A stretch of DNA of 64,000 nucleotides from Gallaecimonas sp. GXIMD4217 (GCF_038087665.1 NZ_CP149925.1:833455-897454); one strand, 5' to 3'. Numbered from the stretch's first letter, positions 18,731-29,085 are shown. Translations and numbers: made by a program. Notes: generated by a model not told the origin, from the sequence alone.

Positions 18731-20609
18731 GACTGCCTTCTCCGCCTTGGTTGCCGTCGTCGACCAGGTAGGCGTCCATCATCTCCCGGGCCAGGGGGGC
18801 GGCACGCTTGCTGCCGCCGCCGATGACGTTCTCCAATGCCACCGACACCACTATCTGGGGGTCCTCGAAGGGGGCGAAGCCCACGTACATGGCGTTGTCC
18901 CGCAGGTGTTCGGCCACCTTCTCGGCCTCGTACTTGGCGTCCTGGGCGATGCCGGCCACCTGGGCGGTGCCGGTCTTGCCCGCCGAGCTGTAGGGGGCGT
19001 CCTTGAAGGCCTTGTAGCCGGAGCCGGTGATATGGCTGTTGGTCCTGTGCATGGCGTCCAGCACGTCCTGCCAGTACACGGGGTTGTCCAGGACTATGGC
19101 GTCCCGGTCTTCCGGTGGCAGCGGCAGTATGCCGCTGGTGCCGCCATAGGCCCTGAGCAGGCGCGGGGTGTGGTAGGTGCCCCTGTTGGCCAGGGTGGTG
19201 GTGGCGGTGGCCAGTTGCAGCGGCGTCACCGTCCAGTAGCTCTGGCCGATGCCGATGATCACCGTTTCCCCCCCGTACCAGGGCCTGTTGAGCCGGGCCC
19301 GCTTCCACTGCCGGGACGGCATCAGCGCCGAGATCTCCTCGTGGATGTCGATGCCGGTGTATTCACCGAAGCCAAAACGGGTCATCCACTGGCTGATCTT
19401 GTCGATGCCCAGATCCATGGCCAACTGGTAGAAATAGGTATCGCAGGACTCGGCGATGGCCCGTTTCAGATCCACCCAGCCGTGGCCCCAGGGTTTCCAG
19501 TCCCGGTACTTGTGATCGACATTGGGCAGCTGGAAGAAGCCCGGATCCCAGACCTTGGAATGGGGGCTGATCACCCCTTCCTCCAGGCCCACCAGGGCCA
19601 GCAGGGGCTTGACGGTGGAGGCCGGCGGATAGCGGCCACGGGTGGCCCTGTTGATCAGCGGCCGATCCGGGGAGTGCAGCAGGGCATTGTAGTTCTTGCT
19701 GGAGATGCCGCGCACGAACAGGTTGGGGTCGTAGGAGGGGGAGCTGGCCAGGGCCAGCACGCCGCCGTCCTTGGGATCCAGGGCGATGATGGAGCCGCGC
19801 TGGCCGGCCAGCAGCTCCTGGGCCTTGAGCTGCAGGTTGATGTCGATGTTGAGGTAGAGATCCTGGCCCGGCTCCGGCGGCTGGAAACGCAGGGTGCGGA
19901 TCACCCGGCCGCGGTTGTTGACCTCCACCTCCATGAAGCCCACCTTGCCGTGCAGGCTGTCCTCGTAATAGCGCTCTATGCCCAGCTTGCCTATTTCGTG
20001 GGTGGCGGCGTACTGCTGGGTCAGGCCCTTCTCGTCCAGGCGCTTGAGGTCACGGTCGTTGATGCGGGCCACATAGCCCAGGGCATGGGTGAGCTTGTCC
20101 TTGAAGGGGTAGTAGCGCTTGAGGCGGGCCTCCACCGAGACCCCGGGGAAGCGGTGCTGGTTGACGGCAAAGACCGCCACCTGTTCCTCGCTGAGCTTGC
20201 CCAGCAGCGGGATGCGCTTGAAGCGGCGCACCCCCTTCATGGCCTTGCGGAAATCGTCGATGTCGTCCTGCTCCAGGCCAAGCAGGGCACTGAGCTCGGC
20301 CAGGCTCTGGTCCAGATCCTGGACCTGCTCCGGGATCACCTCCAGGGAGAACACCGGCCTGTTCTCGGCCAGCACCACGCCGTTACGGTCGTAGATGATG
20401 CCGCGGTTGGGGGCCACCGGCACCAGCTTGATGCGGTTGTCGTTGGAGCGGGTCTGGTAGATCTGGTGATCCTGGACCTGGATCCGGTAGAGGTTGGCCA
20501 GCAGGGCGCCCAGCAGCAGCACCACCACGGCCAGGCAGAACAGCGCCCGGCGCCAGAACAGCGATGATTCGAAGCCGTGATCCCGAATGGCGACGCGTCT
20601 GGGGCCCAT
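18723..20609 (-). CDS. mrdA: Penicillin-binding protein 2 (peptidoglycan DD-transpeptidase)
   Basis: PBP2 crosslinks peptidoglycan during lateral growth as RodA's partner. The 628-residue protein has one N-terminal transmembrane helix (about 20-42), a PBP dimerisation domain with RGIIYDRNGVVLAENRPVFS, and a transpeptidase domain with STVK (about 328-331), the SCD triad (about 382) and GKTGTAQV (about 540). All three active-site motifs are intact. It follows rlmH by one base and precedes rodA. E. coli PBP2 has 633 aa. Confidence 0.97.
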   Translation of the reverse strand: MGPRRVAIRDHGFESSLFWRRALFCLAVVVLLLGALLANLYRIQVQDHQIYQTRSNDNRIKLVPVAPNRGIIYDRNGVVLAENRPVFSLEVIPEQVQDLDQSLAELSALLGLEQDDIDDFRKAMKGVRRFKRIPLLGKLSEEQVAVFAVNQHRFPGVSVEARLKRYYPFKDKLTHALGYVARINDRDLKRLDEKGLTQQYAATHEIGKLGIERYYEDSLHGKVGFMEVEVNNRGRVIRTLRFQPPEPGQDLYLNIDINLQLKAQELLAGQRGSIIALDPKDGGVLALASSPSYDPNLFVRGISSKNYNALLHSPDRPLINRATRGRYPPASTVKPLLALVGLEEGVISPHSKVWDPGFFQLPNVDHKYRDWKPWGHGWVDLKRAIAESCDTYFYQLAMDLGIDKISQWMTRFGFGEYTGIDIHEEISALMPSRQWKRARLNRPWYGGETVIIGIGQSYWTVTPLQLATATTTLANRGTYHTPRLLRAYGGTSGILPLPPEDRDAIVLDNPVYWQDVLDAMHRTNSHITGSGYKAFKDAPYSSAGKTGTAQVAGIAQDAKYEAEKVAEHLRDNAMYVGFAPFEDPQIVVSVALENVIGGGSKRAAPLAREMMDAYLVDDGNQGGEGSHE

Positions 20610-20610
20610 C

Positions 20611-21078
20611 TTACTCCCTGTGGTACGGATGGTTGTTGTTCAGGCTCCAGGCCCGGTACAGGGCCTCGGCCATGACGATGCGCACCAGGGGGTGGGGCAG
20701 GGTCAGCCTGGACAGGGACCAGGACTGTTCGGCGGCCCGCTTGCACTCGGGGCTCAGCCCCTCGGGGCCGCCCACCAGTATGGCCACGTCGCGGCCGTCG
20801 TGCTGCCAGCGGGTCAGCTCCCTGGCCAGATCATGGGTGTCCCAGGGCTTGCCGGGGATGTCCAGGGTGACGACGCGGCAGCCCTGGGCCGCGGCCAGCA
20901 TCTGCTGGCCTTCCTTGTCGAGGATGCGGGCCACGTCGGCGTTCTTGCCGCGCTTGCCGGCGGGGATCTCCACCAGCTCCAGGGCGCAGTCCCTGGGGAA
21001 GCGGCGCTGGTATTCGTCGAAACCGTCCTGGACCCAGGCCGGCATCTTGGTGCCGACGGCAATGAGCTTGAGCCGCAT
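20611..21078 (-). CDS. rlmH: 23S rRNA pseudouridine-1915 N3-methyltransferase RlmH
   Basis: RlmH is a SPOUT methyltransferase acting on assembled 70S ribosomes. The 155-residue product equals the E. coli length, with the SAM-binding knot segment [20 protein letters not shown] and the conserved C-terminus [14 protein letters not shown]. The ATG at 21078 gives [13 protein letters not shown]; a longer frame to 21279 runs through rsfS and was rejected. Start and rsfS stop overlap as TGATG, and mrdA follows by one base. Confidence 0.97.
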   Translation of the reverse strand: MRLKLIAVGTKMPAWVQDGFDEYQRRFPRDCALELVEIPAGKRGKNADVARILDKEGQQMLAAAQGCRVVTLDIPGKPWDTHDLARELTRWQHDGRDVAILVGGPEGLSPECKRAAEQSWSLSRLTLPHPLVRIVMAEALYRAWSLNNNHPYHRE

Positions 21079-21395
21079 CAGCTCCAGAGCTTCTCGAGCT
21101 GGTAGAAGTCGCGGGTCTGCTCCTGCATCACGTGCAGCACCACGTCGCCCAGGTCCACCAGCACCCATTCGCCGGTTTCCTTGCCTTCCACGCCCAGCGG
21201 CTGCAGGCCGGCGTGCTTGGACTCGGTGATGACGTTCTCGGCGATGGCGTTGACATGGGTGCGGGAGGTGCCGCTGCACACCACGATGAATTCGGTCACG
21301 GAGGACTTGCCGCGCACGTCTATGGCCTGGATGTCGACCGCCTTGAGGTCGTCGGCCTTGTCTACAACAAACAGTTTCAGTTCTTCGCCGTTCAT
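21078..21395 (-). CDS. rsfS: Ribosome silencing factor RsfS
   Basis: RsfS (YbeB) binds ribosomal protein L14 and blocks subunit joining during starvation. The 105-residue protein matches the family and contains [49 protein letters not shown] and a C-terminal YQLEKLWS. It overlaps rlmH by one base; nadD lies 48 bases upstream. The rsfS-rlmH-mrdA-rodA order is strongly conserved. Confidence 0.96.
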   Translation of the reverse strand: MNGEELKLFVVDKADDLKAVDIQAIDVRGKSSVTEFIVVCSGTSRTHVNAIAENVITESKHAGLQPLGVEGKETGEWVLVDLGDVVLHVMQEQTRDFYQLEKLWS

Positions 21396-21443
21396 GGAGC
21401 TTCCAAAGAAAAAAATCGAATCGCCAAGTCTACCAGAAGCCGC

Positions 21444-22070
21444 TCAGCCCCGGTACAGGCCGTGCTCGTCTATGTAGCCGGCCACGGCATCCGGCACCAG
21501 GTAGCGCAGGCTCTGGCCGGCGGCGACCCTGGCCCTGATGTCGGTGGCGGAGATGGCCAGCTCGGTGGTGGCCAGGCAGCAGATCTGCCCCGGGCCCGTC
21601 ACCTCACGGGGGTGTTCGACCAGCCTTTCCCGCAGGGGTTCCGCAAGCTGCTGTTTTTCCAGCACATGGCCGGGGCGGCAGCAGACCGCCAGGGAGCAGA
21701 GCTCAAGAATGCGCTGCCACTGGTGCCAGCTGGTGAAGGACAGCAGGCTGTCCATGCCCATGATGAACAGCAGCCCCCGCTGGGGGGCCTCGGCCTTGAG
21801 TTCCTGCAAGGTCAGCAGGGTATAGGAGGGGCTGTTCCGCCTGAGCTCGCGGTCGTCCACCACCAGGGTGGGGTTGTCACGCACCGCCAGCCTGGCCATG
21901 GCCAGGCGGTGGCGGGGGGCGCTGAGGGGATTGGCCCGGTGCGGCGGCACATGGTTGGGCAGCAGCGAGACCTGCTCCAGGCCAAAGGCCTCGCGGACCT
22001 CCTCGGCCATGCGCAGGTGGCCCAGGTGGATGGGATCGAAGGTGCCGCCGAACAGGCCCAGGGTGCTCAT
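21444..22070 (-). CDS. nadD: Nicotinate-nucleotide adenylyltransferase NadD
   Basis: NadD makes deamido-NAD from nicotinate mononucleotide in NAD biosynthesis. The 208-residue protein has the nucleotidyltransferase motif GLFGGTFDPIHLGHLRMAEE (GxFxPxHxGH) and the C-terminal ISATDIRARVAAGQSLRYLV (SSTxIR type). Its start overlaps the holA stop by four bases, giving a holA-nadD operon, as expected from enterobacterial gene order. Confidence 0.96.
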   Translation of the reverse strand: MSTLGLFGGTFDPIHLGHLRMAEEVREAFGLEQVSLLPNHVPPHRANPLSAPRHRLAMARLAVRDNPTLVVDDRELRRNSPSYTLLTLQELKAEAPQRGLLFIMGMDSLLSFTSWHQWQRILELCSLAVCCRPGHVLEKQQLAEPLRERLVEHPREVTGPGQICCLATTELAISATDIRARVAAGQSLRYLVPDAVAGYIDEHGLYRG

Positions 22071-23095
22071 GAGGCGTAGCCGGGGCGAATGACGTCCAGG
22101 CGCGGTCGCTGGCCGGGGAAGAAGGCCAGGGTCAGATCCATCAGCCCGGGCCAGACGTCGCCGTCGTCGCTGAGCTTGAAATGCTGGTCCAGCCAGGCCA
22201 GGTGGCGCTGGATCTGCCGCAGGCGGCCGGCGCTCAGCTTACGCAGTGCCTTCTGGTAGAGGGGCTTGCGCTGGGGCGGCATGCGCCGCCTGGCCAGCTC
22301 GGCCTGGGGATCGGCGGCGCTGAGCAGGGCCAGCAGCTGCTCCAGCTCCCGGTCCAGGGCCCAGATCAGCAGCGGCGGCTCCAGGCCCTCCTCGCGGATC
22401 CGCGCCAGTACCCGCAGCGCCTTGGCGGCGTCGTCGCCGAGCAGGGCCTCTGTCCACTGGAAGAGATCGAAACGGGCATGGTCCAGTACCGCCGCCTCCA
22501 CCATGGCCCTGTCCAGCTGGCCCTGGTGCAGCAGCGCCAGCTTCTGCACCTCCTGGCTGGCGGCCAGCAGGTTGCCTTCGGTGAAGGTGGCCAGCATGGC
22601 CAGGGCGTCCGGTGTGGCGTTGAGGCCCACCTGTTGCAGGCGCCGGCTCAGCCAGCCGGGGAACTGGCGTTCGTCCAGGCTGTAGATGGGCACGTAGAAG
22701 CCGGCCTGCTCCAGGGTCTTGAACCACTTGGCGCCGGTCATGCTCTTTTCGGCCCGGGGGCCGCGCAGCAGCAGGATGATGTCCGGGTTGGGGTTGGCCA
22801 GCAGCTCGGTGAGGGTACTGCGGCCCATGTCGTCCAGCTTGGTATTGAGATCCAGCTCGATGAGGCGGCGGGTGGCGAACAGCGACAGGGCGTGGTATTC
22901 GTCCCACAGCTGCTGCCAGTCGAAGCCGGCCTCCACGGCCAGCCTCAGCCTTTCCTCGGCGCCCCAGTCCCGGGCGTGGCTGCGCACCACATCCAGGGCC
23001 TCCTCCACCAGGAAGCTGTCATCGCCGAACACCATCACCAGGGGCGGCTGGTGGCGGCGCAGGTCCTGGTGCAGCTGGTGGGGGCGCACCTGCAT
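22067..23095 (-). CDS. holA: DNA polymerase III subunit delta
   Basis: HolA opens the beta clamp as part of the clamp loader. The 342-residue protein has the AAA-like fold typical of delta: MVFGDDSFLVEEALDVVRSH near residue 20, LLANPNPDIILLLRGP, LTEGN-type segment FTEGNLLAASQEVQKLALL, and a C-terminal collar domain (LSAGRLRQIQRHLAWLDQHF). The E. coli subunit has 343 aa. One base separates it from lptE, so the genes form the leuS-lptE-holA-nadD unit. Confidence 0.95.
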   Translation of the reverse strand: MQVRPHQLHQDLRRHQPPLVMVFGDDSFLVEEALDVVRSHARDWGAEERLRLAVEAGFDWQQLWDEYHALSLFATRRLIELDLNTKLDDMGRSTLTELLANPNPDIILLLRGPRAEKSMTGAKWFKTLEQAGFYVPIYSLDERQFPGWLSRRLQQVGLNATPDALAMLATFTEGNLLAASQEVQKLALLHQGQLDRAMVEAAVLDHARFDLFQWTEALLGDDAAKALRVLARIREEGLEPPLLIWALDRELEQLLALLSAADPQAELARRRMPPQRKPLYQKALRKLSAGRLRQIQRHLAWLDQHFKLSDDGDVWPGLMDLTLAFFPGQRPRLDVIRPGYAS

Positions 23096-23096
23096 G

Positions 23097-23561
23097 TCAG
23101 CGGCCCTGCTGGCTCAGCTGGGCCAGCAGCCGGCTGGCGGCCTCCCTGCGCATTTCCTCCAGCAGCAGCTGGCGTTCCCTGTCCTTGGCCAGGGTGCGGG
23201 TAGGATCGTCCTGGTAGTCCCGGCGCACTTCCACCTGGAAATCCAGAGGCTCAGCCTCTGGGCGGATCAGCTGCCAGTCCAGGGTGTAGATGAGCTCGTA
23301 TTCGGCCACCTGGCCGGAGGCGAACAGGCTCAGGGTCTGGCGATCCAGCTTGTCCCTGATCAGATGCACCTGGGGGCCGCTGGCGCCCAGGGTGGCGCCG
23401 CCGCGCTCCAGTTGCTCGCGTACCAGCACGGTGGCGCGGGCGTAGCGGTCGAAGGAACTCAGGGACAGGGTGCGCAGCTCGTCGGGCAGCGCATGGCTGC
23501 CCTTGAGGTGGAATCCACAGCCGGCGGCCAGCAAAGTGACCGCCATCAACAGCCAACGCAT
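23097..23561 (-). CDS. lptE: LPS-assembly lipoprotein LptE
   Basis: LptE plugs the LptD barrel and is needed to insert LPS in the outer membrane. The 154-residue protein begins at 23561 with a lipoprotein signal (MRWLLMAVTLLAAGC, Cys at 15) followed by GFHLKGSHALP, the usual LptE beginning. A longer frame to 23609 has no signal peptide context. It lies between leuS (11 bases) and holA, as in E. coli where it was named rlpB. Confidence 0.94.
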   Translation of the reverse strand: MRWLLMAVTLLAAGCGFHLKGSHALPDELRTLSLSSFDRYARATVLVREQLERGGATLGASGPQVHLIRDKLDRQTLSLFASGQVAEYELIYTLDWQLIRPEAEPLDFQVEVRRDYQDDPTRTLAKDRERQLLLEEMRREAASRLLAQLSQQGR

Positions 23562-23571
23562 GGCGTTACTC

Positions 23572-26154
23572 CTAGTTGGCAACGATGTTGAGCAGCTTGC
23601 CGGGCACATAGATCACCTTGCGCAGGGTCTTGCCGTCGGTGAACTTCTGTACCGCATCCTGCTCCATGGCCAGGGCCTGGACGCTGTCCTGGTCGGCGTC
23701 GGCGGCCACGGTGATCTTGGCGCGCAGCTTGCCGTTGACCTGGACCACCACCAGCTTCTCGTCCTCGACCATGGCCTTGGCGTCGGCCTTGGGGAAGTCC
23801 TGGTGCTCGATGTCGCCTTCGCCGCCCAGGGCCTGGTACATGGCGCGGGTCATGTGCGGGGCTATGGGGTGCAGCATCAGGGTCACGGCCATCAGGGCTT
23901 CCTGGAGCAGGGCACGGTCCTGGTCGCTGTCCTGGGGCGCCTTCTGCAGCTTGTTGAGCAGCTCCATGATGGCGGCGATGGCGGTGTTGAAGGTCTGGCG
24001 GCGGCCCAGGTCGTCGTCGACCTTGGCAATGGTCTTGTGCAGATCCCGGCGCAGGGCCTTCTGGTCGCCGCTGAGGGCTGCCACGTCCAGGGCCGGGGCC
24101 GGGCCCTTGGCGCTGTGGTCATGGGCCAGCTTCCACAGCCGCTTGAGGAAGCGGTTGGCGCCTTCCACGCCGCTTTCCTGCCACTCCAGGGTCAGCTCCG
24201 GCGGGGCGGCGAACATCATGAACAGGCGCACGGTGTCGGCGCCGTACTTGTCCACCATCACCTGGGGATCGATGCCGTTGTTCTTGGACTTGGACATCTT
24301 GGACATGCCGGCGTAGACCAGCTCGCGGCCTTCGTTGTCCACGGCCTTGGTGATGCGGCCCTTGTCGTCGCGCTCGACGGTGACGTCCAGGGGCGAGACC
24401 CACTCGCGGCCGCCGTTCTCATTCGTATAGTAGAAGGCGTCGGCCAGCACCATGCCCTGGCAGAGCAGACGCTTGAAGGGCTCGTCGGAGTCCACCAGGC
24501 CTTCGTCGCGCAGCAGCTTGTGGAAGAAGCGGGAGTAGAGCAGGTGCATCACCGCGTGCTCGATGCCGCCGATGTACTGATCAACGGGCAGCCAGTAGTT
24601 GGCCTTGGCCGGATCCAGCATGGCGTCGTCGCACTGGGCGCTGGTGTAGCGGGCGTAGTACCAGCTGGACTCCATGAAGGTGTCGAAGGTGTCGGTCTCG
24701 TGCTCCGCCGCCTGGCCGTTGTAGCTGGTCTGGCGCCACTGGGCGTCGGCCTTGATGGGGGAGTTGACGCCGTCCATCACCACGTCTTCGGGCAGGCGCA
24801 CCGGCAGCTGGTCGGCGGGCACCGGCACGGTGCTGCCGTCTTCCAGGTTCAGCATGGGGATGGGGGCGCCCCAGTAGCGCTGGCGGCTGACGCCCCAGTC
24901 GCGCAGGCGGTAGTTGGTGGTCTTGCGGCCGCGGCCCAGGCTTTCAAGCTTGGCGGCGATGGCGTCGAAGGCGGCGTCGAAGTCCAGGCCGTCGAACTCG
25001 CCGGAGTTGACCAGCAGGCCCTTGTCGGTGAAGGCGGCCTGGTTCAGGTCGCACTCGGCCTCATCGGCGGGCTTGATCACCTGCTTGATGGCCAGACCGT
25101 ATTTCTGGGCGAATTCGTAGTCGCGCTGGTCGTGGCCGGGGACGGACATGACGGCGCCGGAGCCGTAGTCCATCAGCACGAAGTTGGCCACCCATACCGG
25201 CACTTCCTCGCCGGTCAGGGGATGCACGGCCTTGAGGCCGGTGTCCATGCCCTTCTTCTCCATGGTGGCCAGCTCGGCCTCGGCGACCTTGTGGTGCTTG
25301 CACTCGTCCAGGAAGGCGGCCAGTTCGGGGCTCTTGGCGGCGGCTTCCTCGGCCAGGGGATGGCCGGCGGCGATGGCCACATAGGTGACGCCCATCAGGG
25401 TGTCGGGGCGGGTGGTGTAGACGGACAGCTGCTCGTCACGGCCGGCGACGCCGAAGTCCAGCTCGACCCCGAAGGAGCGGCCGATCCAGTGGCGCTGCAT
25501 GGTCTTGACCTGCTCAGGCCAGCCTTCCAGGTCGTCCAGGTCGGCCAGCAGCTGGTCGGCATAGTCGGTGATGCGCACGAACCACTGGGGGATCTCCTTC
25601 TGCTCCACCGGGGTGTCGCAGCGCCAGCAGCAGCCGTCCACCACCTGCTCGTTGGCCAGCACGGTCTGGTCGTTGGGGCACCAGTTGACGGCGGAGGTCT
25701 TCTTGTAGACCAGGCCCTTGTCATGGAGCTTGGTGAAGAACCACTGTTCCCAGCGGTAGTAGTCGGGCTTGCAGGTGGCCAGCTCCCGGCCCCAGTCGTA
25801 GCCGAAGCCCAGGCGCTTGAGCTGGGCCTTCATGTAGTCGATGTTCTCGTAGGTCCACTTGGCCGGGGCTGTCTTGTTCTTGATGGCAGCGTTTTCCGCC
25901 GGCAGGCCGAAGGCATCCCAGCCCATGGGCTGGAGCACGTTCTTGCCCTGCATGCGCTGGTAGCGGGCGATCACGTCACCCAGGGTGTAGTTGCGCACGT
26001 GGCCCATGTGCAGCCTGCCGGACGGGTAGGGGAACATGGACAGGCAGTAGAACTTTTCCTTGCCGGCATCTTCGGTGGCGGTGAAGGTGCCGTTGGCTTC
26101 CCAGTGGCTCTGGACTTCGGGCTCGATCAGCTCCGGACGGTATTGCTCTTGCAT
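23572..26154 (-). CDS. leuS: Leucyl-tRNA synthetase
   Basis: LeuS charges tRNA-Leu. The 860-residue class Ia synthetase (E. coli 860) has the HIGH-type motif HMGH in [20 protein letters not shown] (about residues 37-56), an editing CP1 domain, the KMSKS motif in [12 protein letters not shown] (about 617) and the C-terminal domain. It is the first gene of the leuS-lptE-holA-nadD operon and diverges from ybeL. The identification is certain. Confidence 0.98.
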   Translation of the reverse strand: MQEQYRPELIEPEVQSHWEANGTFTATEDAGKEKFYCLSMFPYPSGRLHMGHVRNYTLGDVIARYQRMQGKNVLQPMGWDAFGLPAENAAIKNKTAPAKWTYENIDYMKAQLKRLGFGYDWGRELATCKPDYYRWEQWFFTKLHDKGLVYKKTSAVNWCPNDQTVLANEQVVDGCCWRCDTPVEQKEIPQWFVRITDYADQLLADLDDLEGWPEQVKTMQRHWIGRSFGVELDFGVAGRDEQLSVYTTRPDTLMGVTYVAIAAGHPLAEEAAAKSPELAAFLDECKHHKVAEAELATMEKKGMDTGLKAVHPLTGEEVPVWVANFVLMDYGSGAVMSVPGHDQRDYEFAQKYGLAIKQVIKPADEAECDLNQAAFTDKGLLVNSGEFDGLDFDAAFDAIAAKLESLGRGRKTTNYRLRDWGVSRQRYWGAPIPMLNLEDGSTVPVPADQLPVRLPEDVVMDGVNSPIKADAQWRQTSYNGQAAEHETDTFDTFMESSWYYARYTSAQCDDAMLDPAKANYWLPVDQYIGGIEHAVMHLLYSRFFHKLLRDEGLVDSDEPFKRLLCQGMVLADAFYYTNENGGREWVSPLDVTVERDDKGRITKAVDNEGRELVYAGMSKMSKSKNNGIDPQVMVDKYGADTVRLFMMFAAPPELTLEWQESGVEGANRFLKRLWKLAHDHSAKGPAPALDVAALSGDQKALRRDLHKTIAKVDDDLGRRQTFNTAIAAIMELLNKLQKAPQDSDQDRALLQEALMAVTLMLHPIAPHMTRAMYQALGGEGDIEHQDFPKADAKAMVEDEKLVVVQVNGKLRAKITVAADADQDSVQALAMEQDAVQKFTDGKTLRKVIYVPGKLLNIVAN

Positions 26155-26236
26155 CTTTGAATTCTGGGGGGTATGAGGATATTGATGCTAAGCATATCAA
26201 AGTGGGATCAGGGCCAACAACAGGCAAGGAGGATGC

Positions 26237-26689
26237 GTGCCGCTAAAAGCCTACAATCGCCTTCTGGAAGAAGTGAAACAGCGACTCAAGGACGCGCCCG
26301 TGGGGCAAAAGCTGGACGAGCTGGTGGACGAGGCCGCCGAGTTCCTCCACGCCGCCGGTGAGCTGACCAAGGACGAATGGGCCCTGGTCAAGGCCAAGCT
26401 GATGGACGACCTCAAGGCCCTCGACGAGCAGGAACAGGACTTGCCGCCCAGCGCCAAGGTGGAGGAGTTCTGGAAGTACCTGGCGGAGATGGCCGATCCT
26501 ACCCAGCTGGTGTGGCGGGAGCTGGCCCGGGACTTTGCTCATCCCGAGGGCTACCAGAGCGGCGACGTGTTGGGTTTTGGCGCCCTGCGCTGCCAGAAAT
26601 GCGGTTTCGTGCTGCACTTCTACCATCCCGACCGTATCCCGGACTGCCCCCAATGCGGCCACGACCGTTTCCAACGGGAACAACCATAA
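26237..26689 (+). CDS. ybeL: Zinc-ribbon protein YbeL (DUF1451)
   Basis: This 150-residue protein of unknown role has a helical N-terminal region rich in Lys and Glu and a C-terminal zinc ribbon with CQKCGF and CPQCGH motifs (four cysteines, about 117-141). It matches DUF1451/YbeL, which sits next to leuS in E. coli too. The start is GTG at 26237, chosen for the AAGGAGG ribosome site 4 to 10 bases upstream. It diverges from leuS and ends at a strong bidirectional terminator shared with lnt. Confidence 0.92.
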   Translation: MPLKAYNRLLEEVKQRLKDAPVGQKLDELVDEAAEFLHAAGELTKDEWALVKAKLMDDLKALDEQEQDLPPSAKVEEFWKYLAEMADPTQLVWRELARDFAHPEGYQSGDVLGFGALRCQKCGFVLHFYHPDRIPDCPQCGHDRFQREQP

Positions 26690-26715
26690 AAAAGCGCCCC
26701 TCGGGGCGCTTTTTT
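26688..26715. terminator. Bidirectional terminator between ybeL and lnt
   Basis: A GCGCCCC / GGGGCGC stem flanked by A6 and T6. It overlaps the lnt stop codon on the minus strand. Confidence 0.92.
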
Positions 26716-28201
26716 AATGGTGGCGCAGCCGCCAGGCCAGCAGCAACAGCGGCAGCAGGGTCCACAGCCAGAGGCTGCCGAAGCGGGCGTAGGGGGTCTG
26801 GCCCTCCACCAGGGGCAGCTCGTCGGTGAGCACGGCCGGCACGAAGCGGGGCAACAGCCGCCGCAGCCGGCCGTCCGGGCCTATGGTGGCGGTGACGCCG
26901 TCGTTGGTGGCCCTCAACATGGGCCGGCCCAGCTCCCTGGCCCTGACCTGGGCTATCTGCAGGTGCTGCCAGGGGCCTATGCTGTCGCCGAACCAGGCGT
27001 CGTTGGAGACCGTCATCAACAGGTCGGTGTCCGGGCCGACATTGCGCCGCCACTCGTCGCCGAAGGCCACCTCGTAGCAGATGGCCATGGCGGCCTTGAG
27101 GCCGCTCAGGTGCAGGTTGGCCTGGTCGGCCGGGCCCCGGTCGAAGTCGGACATGGGCAGGTTGAAGAAGGGCGCCAGGGGCCTGAGCAGATCGCCAAAG
27201 GGCACGAACTCGCCTATGGGCAGCAGGTGGTGCTTGTTGTAGCGGTTGGCACCGCCGTACCGGTAGTCACCATTGAGGACGATGACGCTGTTGTAGTAGC
27301 GGTTGCCGAGCTGATCGTAGTCGATGATGCCGGTGATCAGGCTGGTGCCGCGGAAGGCGGCGCTGTCGTCCAGGCGGTGCAGGAAGTCCTGCTCGAAGGG
27401 CTCGATGGAGGGCACGGCCGCCTCCGGCCAGAGCAGGATGTCGGCGTCCATGTGCGGGCGGCTGAGGTCCTGGTAGCGCAGCAGGGTCGGCCAGAGGCTG
27501 TCCGGATCCCACTTGATGCTCTGCTTGATGTTGCCCTGGACCAGGGCCACGGTGCGGCTCTGGCCGCTTTCCGATACCCAGCTCTGGGGCAGCAGGGCGC
27601 TGGCCAGGGGCAGCAGGGCCAGCATCGCCCAGCGCCAGTGGCGGCGCTGCCAGGCCAGAGCCAGGGCGCCCGTGCTAAGCAGCAGGGCCAGGCCGGCCAG
27701 GGCCTCGCCGCCGATGGGCATGAGGTTGCCGAAGGGGCTATGGAGCTGGCTGGTGCCGAGGTTGAGCCAGGGGAAGCCGGTCAGCAGCCGGCCCCGCAGC
27801 CATTCCGCCAGCAGCCAGAGCACCGGCAGGGCCAGCAGGTAGCGGGCGGCGTTGGCGACGGGGAAGTAGCGGTTGAGGCAGTAGCCGACCAGGGCCGGAT
27901 AGAGGCTGAGGTAGGCGGCCAGCAGCGCCATCAGCGCCAGGCTGGCAATGAGCGGCAGGCCACCGAACTGGGCCATGGACACATGCACCCAGCTGATGCC
28001 GGTGGTGAACAGGCCCATGCCGAAGGCAAAGCCCAGAGCCGCGCCCTGGCCCGGGCTCCTGTCCTGCAGGGTGGCCAGCCACAGCGGCAGGGCCAGCAGC
28101 AGCAGCCAGGCCTGGTGATAGGGGGCAAAGGCCAGGTGGCTGAGGGCGCCGGCCAGCGCTGCCATCAGCAGGGCCGGCCAGGTCAGGGCCTTGGGGGTCA
28201 T
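26714..28201 (-). CDS. lnt: Apolipoprotein N-acyltransferase
   Basis: Lnt completes lipoprotein maturation by N-acylating the lipidated cysteine at the outer face of the inner membrane. The 495-residue protein has six or more N-terminal transmembrane helices and a C-terminal nitrilase domain with the Glu-Lys-Cys triad: WPEAAVPS (Glu), the Lys of NKHHLLPIGEFVPFG, and AICYEV (Cys). Its start overlaps corC by four bases (ATGA). The corC-lnt pairing is conserved. Confidence 0.97.
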   Translation of the reverse strand: MTPKALTWPALLMAALAGALSHLAFAPYHQAWLLLLALPLWLATLQDRSPGQGAALGFAFGMGLFTTGISWVHVSMAQFGGLPLIASLALMALLAAYLSLYPALVGYCLNRYFPVANAARYLLALPVLWLLAEWLRGRLLTGFPWLNLGTSQLHSPFGNLMPIGGEALAGLALLLSTGALALAWQRRHWRWAMLALLPLASALLPQSWVSESGQSRTVALVQGNIKQSIKWDPDSLWPTLLRYQDLSRPHMDADILLWPEAAVPSIEPFEQDFLHRLDDSAAFRGTSLITGIIDYDQLGNRYYNSVIVLNGDYRYGGANRYNKHHLLPIGEFVPFGDLLRPLAPFFNLPMSDFDRGPADQANLHLSGLKAAMAICYEVAFGDEWRRNVGPDTDLLMTVSNDAWFGDSIGPWQHLQIAQVRARELGRPMLRATNDGVTATIGPDGRLRRLLPRFVPAVLTDELPLVEGQTPYARFGSLWLWTLLPLLLLAWRLRHH

Positions 28202-29067
28202 TCGCCGTTGTCTTCGTCGCCGGGCAGGGTCACCTGCAGCTGCTGCAGGCGGCGCTTGTCGGAGCGGGTCACCTTGAAGTGGAATTCACCTATGCTGACT
28301 TCCTCGCCCCGGGCCGGCAAGTGGCCGAAGGCGTGCAGCACCAGGCCGCCGACGGTATCTACTTCCTCGTCGGAGTAGCTGGTACCGAAGAAGGCATTGA
28401 AGTCGTCGATGGGGGTCAGGGCCGCCACATTGTATTTGCGGGAGGTGAGGCGGCGGATATCGTCGCCGGTTTCTTCCTCGGCGTCGTATTCGTCTTCGAT
28501 CTCGCCGACGATCTCCTCGAGGATGTCCTCTATGGTGACCAGGCCGGAGACGCCGCCGAATTCGTCCACCACTATGGCCATGTGGAAGCGGCCGGAGCGG
28601 AACTCCTTGAGCAGCACGTCGACCCGCTTGGATTCGGGGACCACCACCGCCGGGCGCATCACCTGCTCGATGTCGAAGGGCTGCTCGGACTGGCCGAAGC
28701 CGAACTTGAGCAGATCCTTGGCCAGCAGTATGCCTTCCACGTGATCCTTGTCTTCGTTGATGACCGGGAAGCGGGAGTGGGCGGATTCGATGACGATGGG
28801 CAGGAATTCATCGACGCTCTGGCTCTTGTCGATGGCGACGATCTGGGAGCGGGGGATCATGATCTCCCTCACCCGCATGTCGGCCACCTCCAGTACGCCC
28901 TGGATCATCTCCCGGGTCTGGTCGTCGATCAGTTCGCGCTCTGAAGCGTTCTGGATGACCTCGGCGAGGTCTTCGCGGTTTTGCGGCTCATCGGTGAACA
29001 GCTGGCTCAGCTTTTCCAGCCAGCCCTTGGATGAGCCTTGGCTCGAGTGGGGGTTGTCGTCGCTCAT
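28198..29067 (-). CDS. corC: CorC/YbeX family CBS-domain protein
   Basis: The family is linked to Mg/Co efflux (CorC) and, in E. coli YbeX, to ribosome biogenesis. The 289-residue protein has two CBS domains (about 70-190, including IMIPRSQIVAIDKSQSVDEF and MAIVVDEFGGVSGLVTIEDI) and a C-terminal transporter-associated CorC_HlyC domain. There are no transmembrane segments. It lies in the miaB-phoH-ybeY-corC-lnt operon, as in E. coli; the ion-efflux role is by family only. Confidence 0.94.
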   Translation of the reverse strand: MSDDNPHSSQGSSKGWLEKLSQLFTDEPQNREDLAEVIQNASERELIDDQTREMIQGVLEVADMRVREIMIPRSQIVAIDKSQSVDEFLPIVIESAHSRFPVINEDKDHVEGILLAKDLLKFGFGQSEQPFDIEQVMRPAVVVPESKRVDVLLKEFRSGRFHMAIVVDEFGGVSGLVTIEDILEEIVGEIEDEYDAEEETGDDIRRLTSRKYNVAALTPIDDFNAFFGTSYSDEEVDTVGGLVLHAFGHLPARGEEVSIGEFHFKVTRSDKRRLQQLQVTLPGDEDNGE

Positions 29068-29085
29068 TGTCCCTTAGACCAACAG

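Noticed and set aside
23470-26160. A long plus-strand frame antisense to leuS; similar ones at 18714-20567, 26717-28378, 29631-32132 and 35911-38253
   Set aside because: Each lies opposite a clear housekeeping gene and yields a His/Gly/Val-rich nonsense protein; typical shadows in GC-rich DNA.
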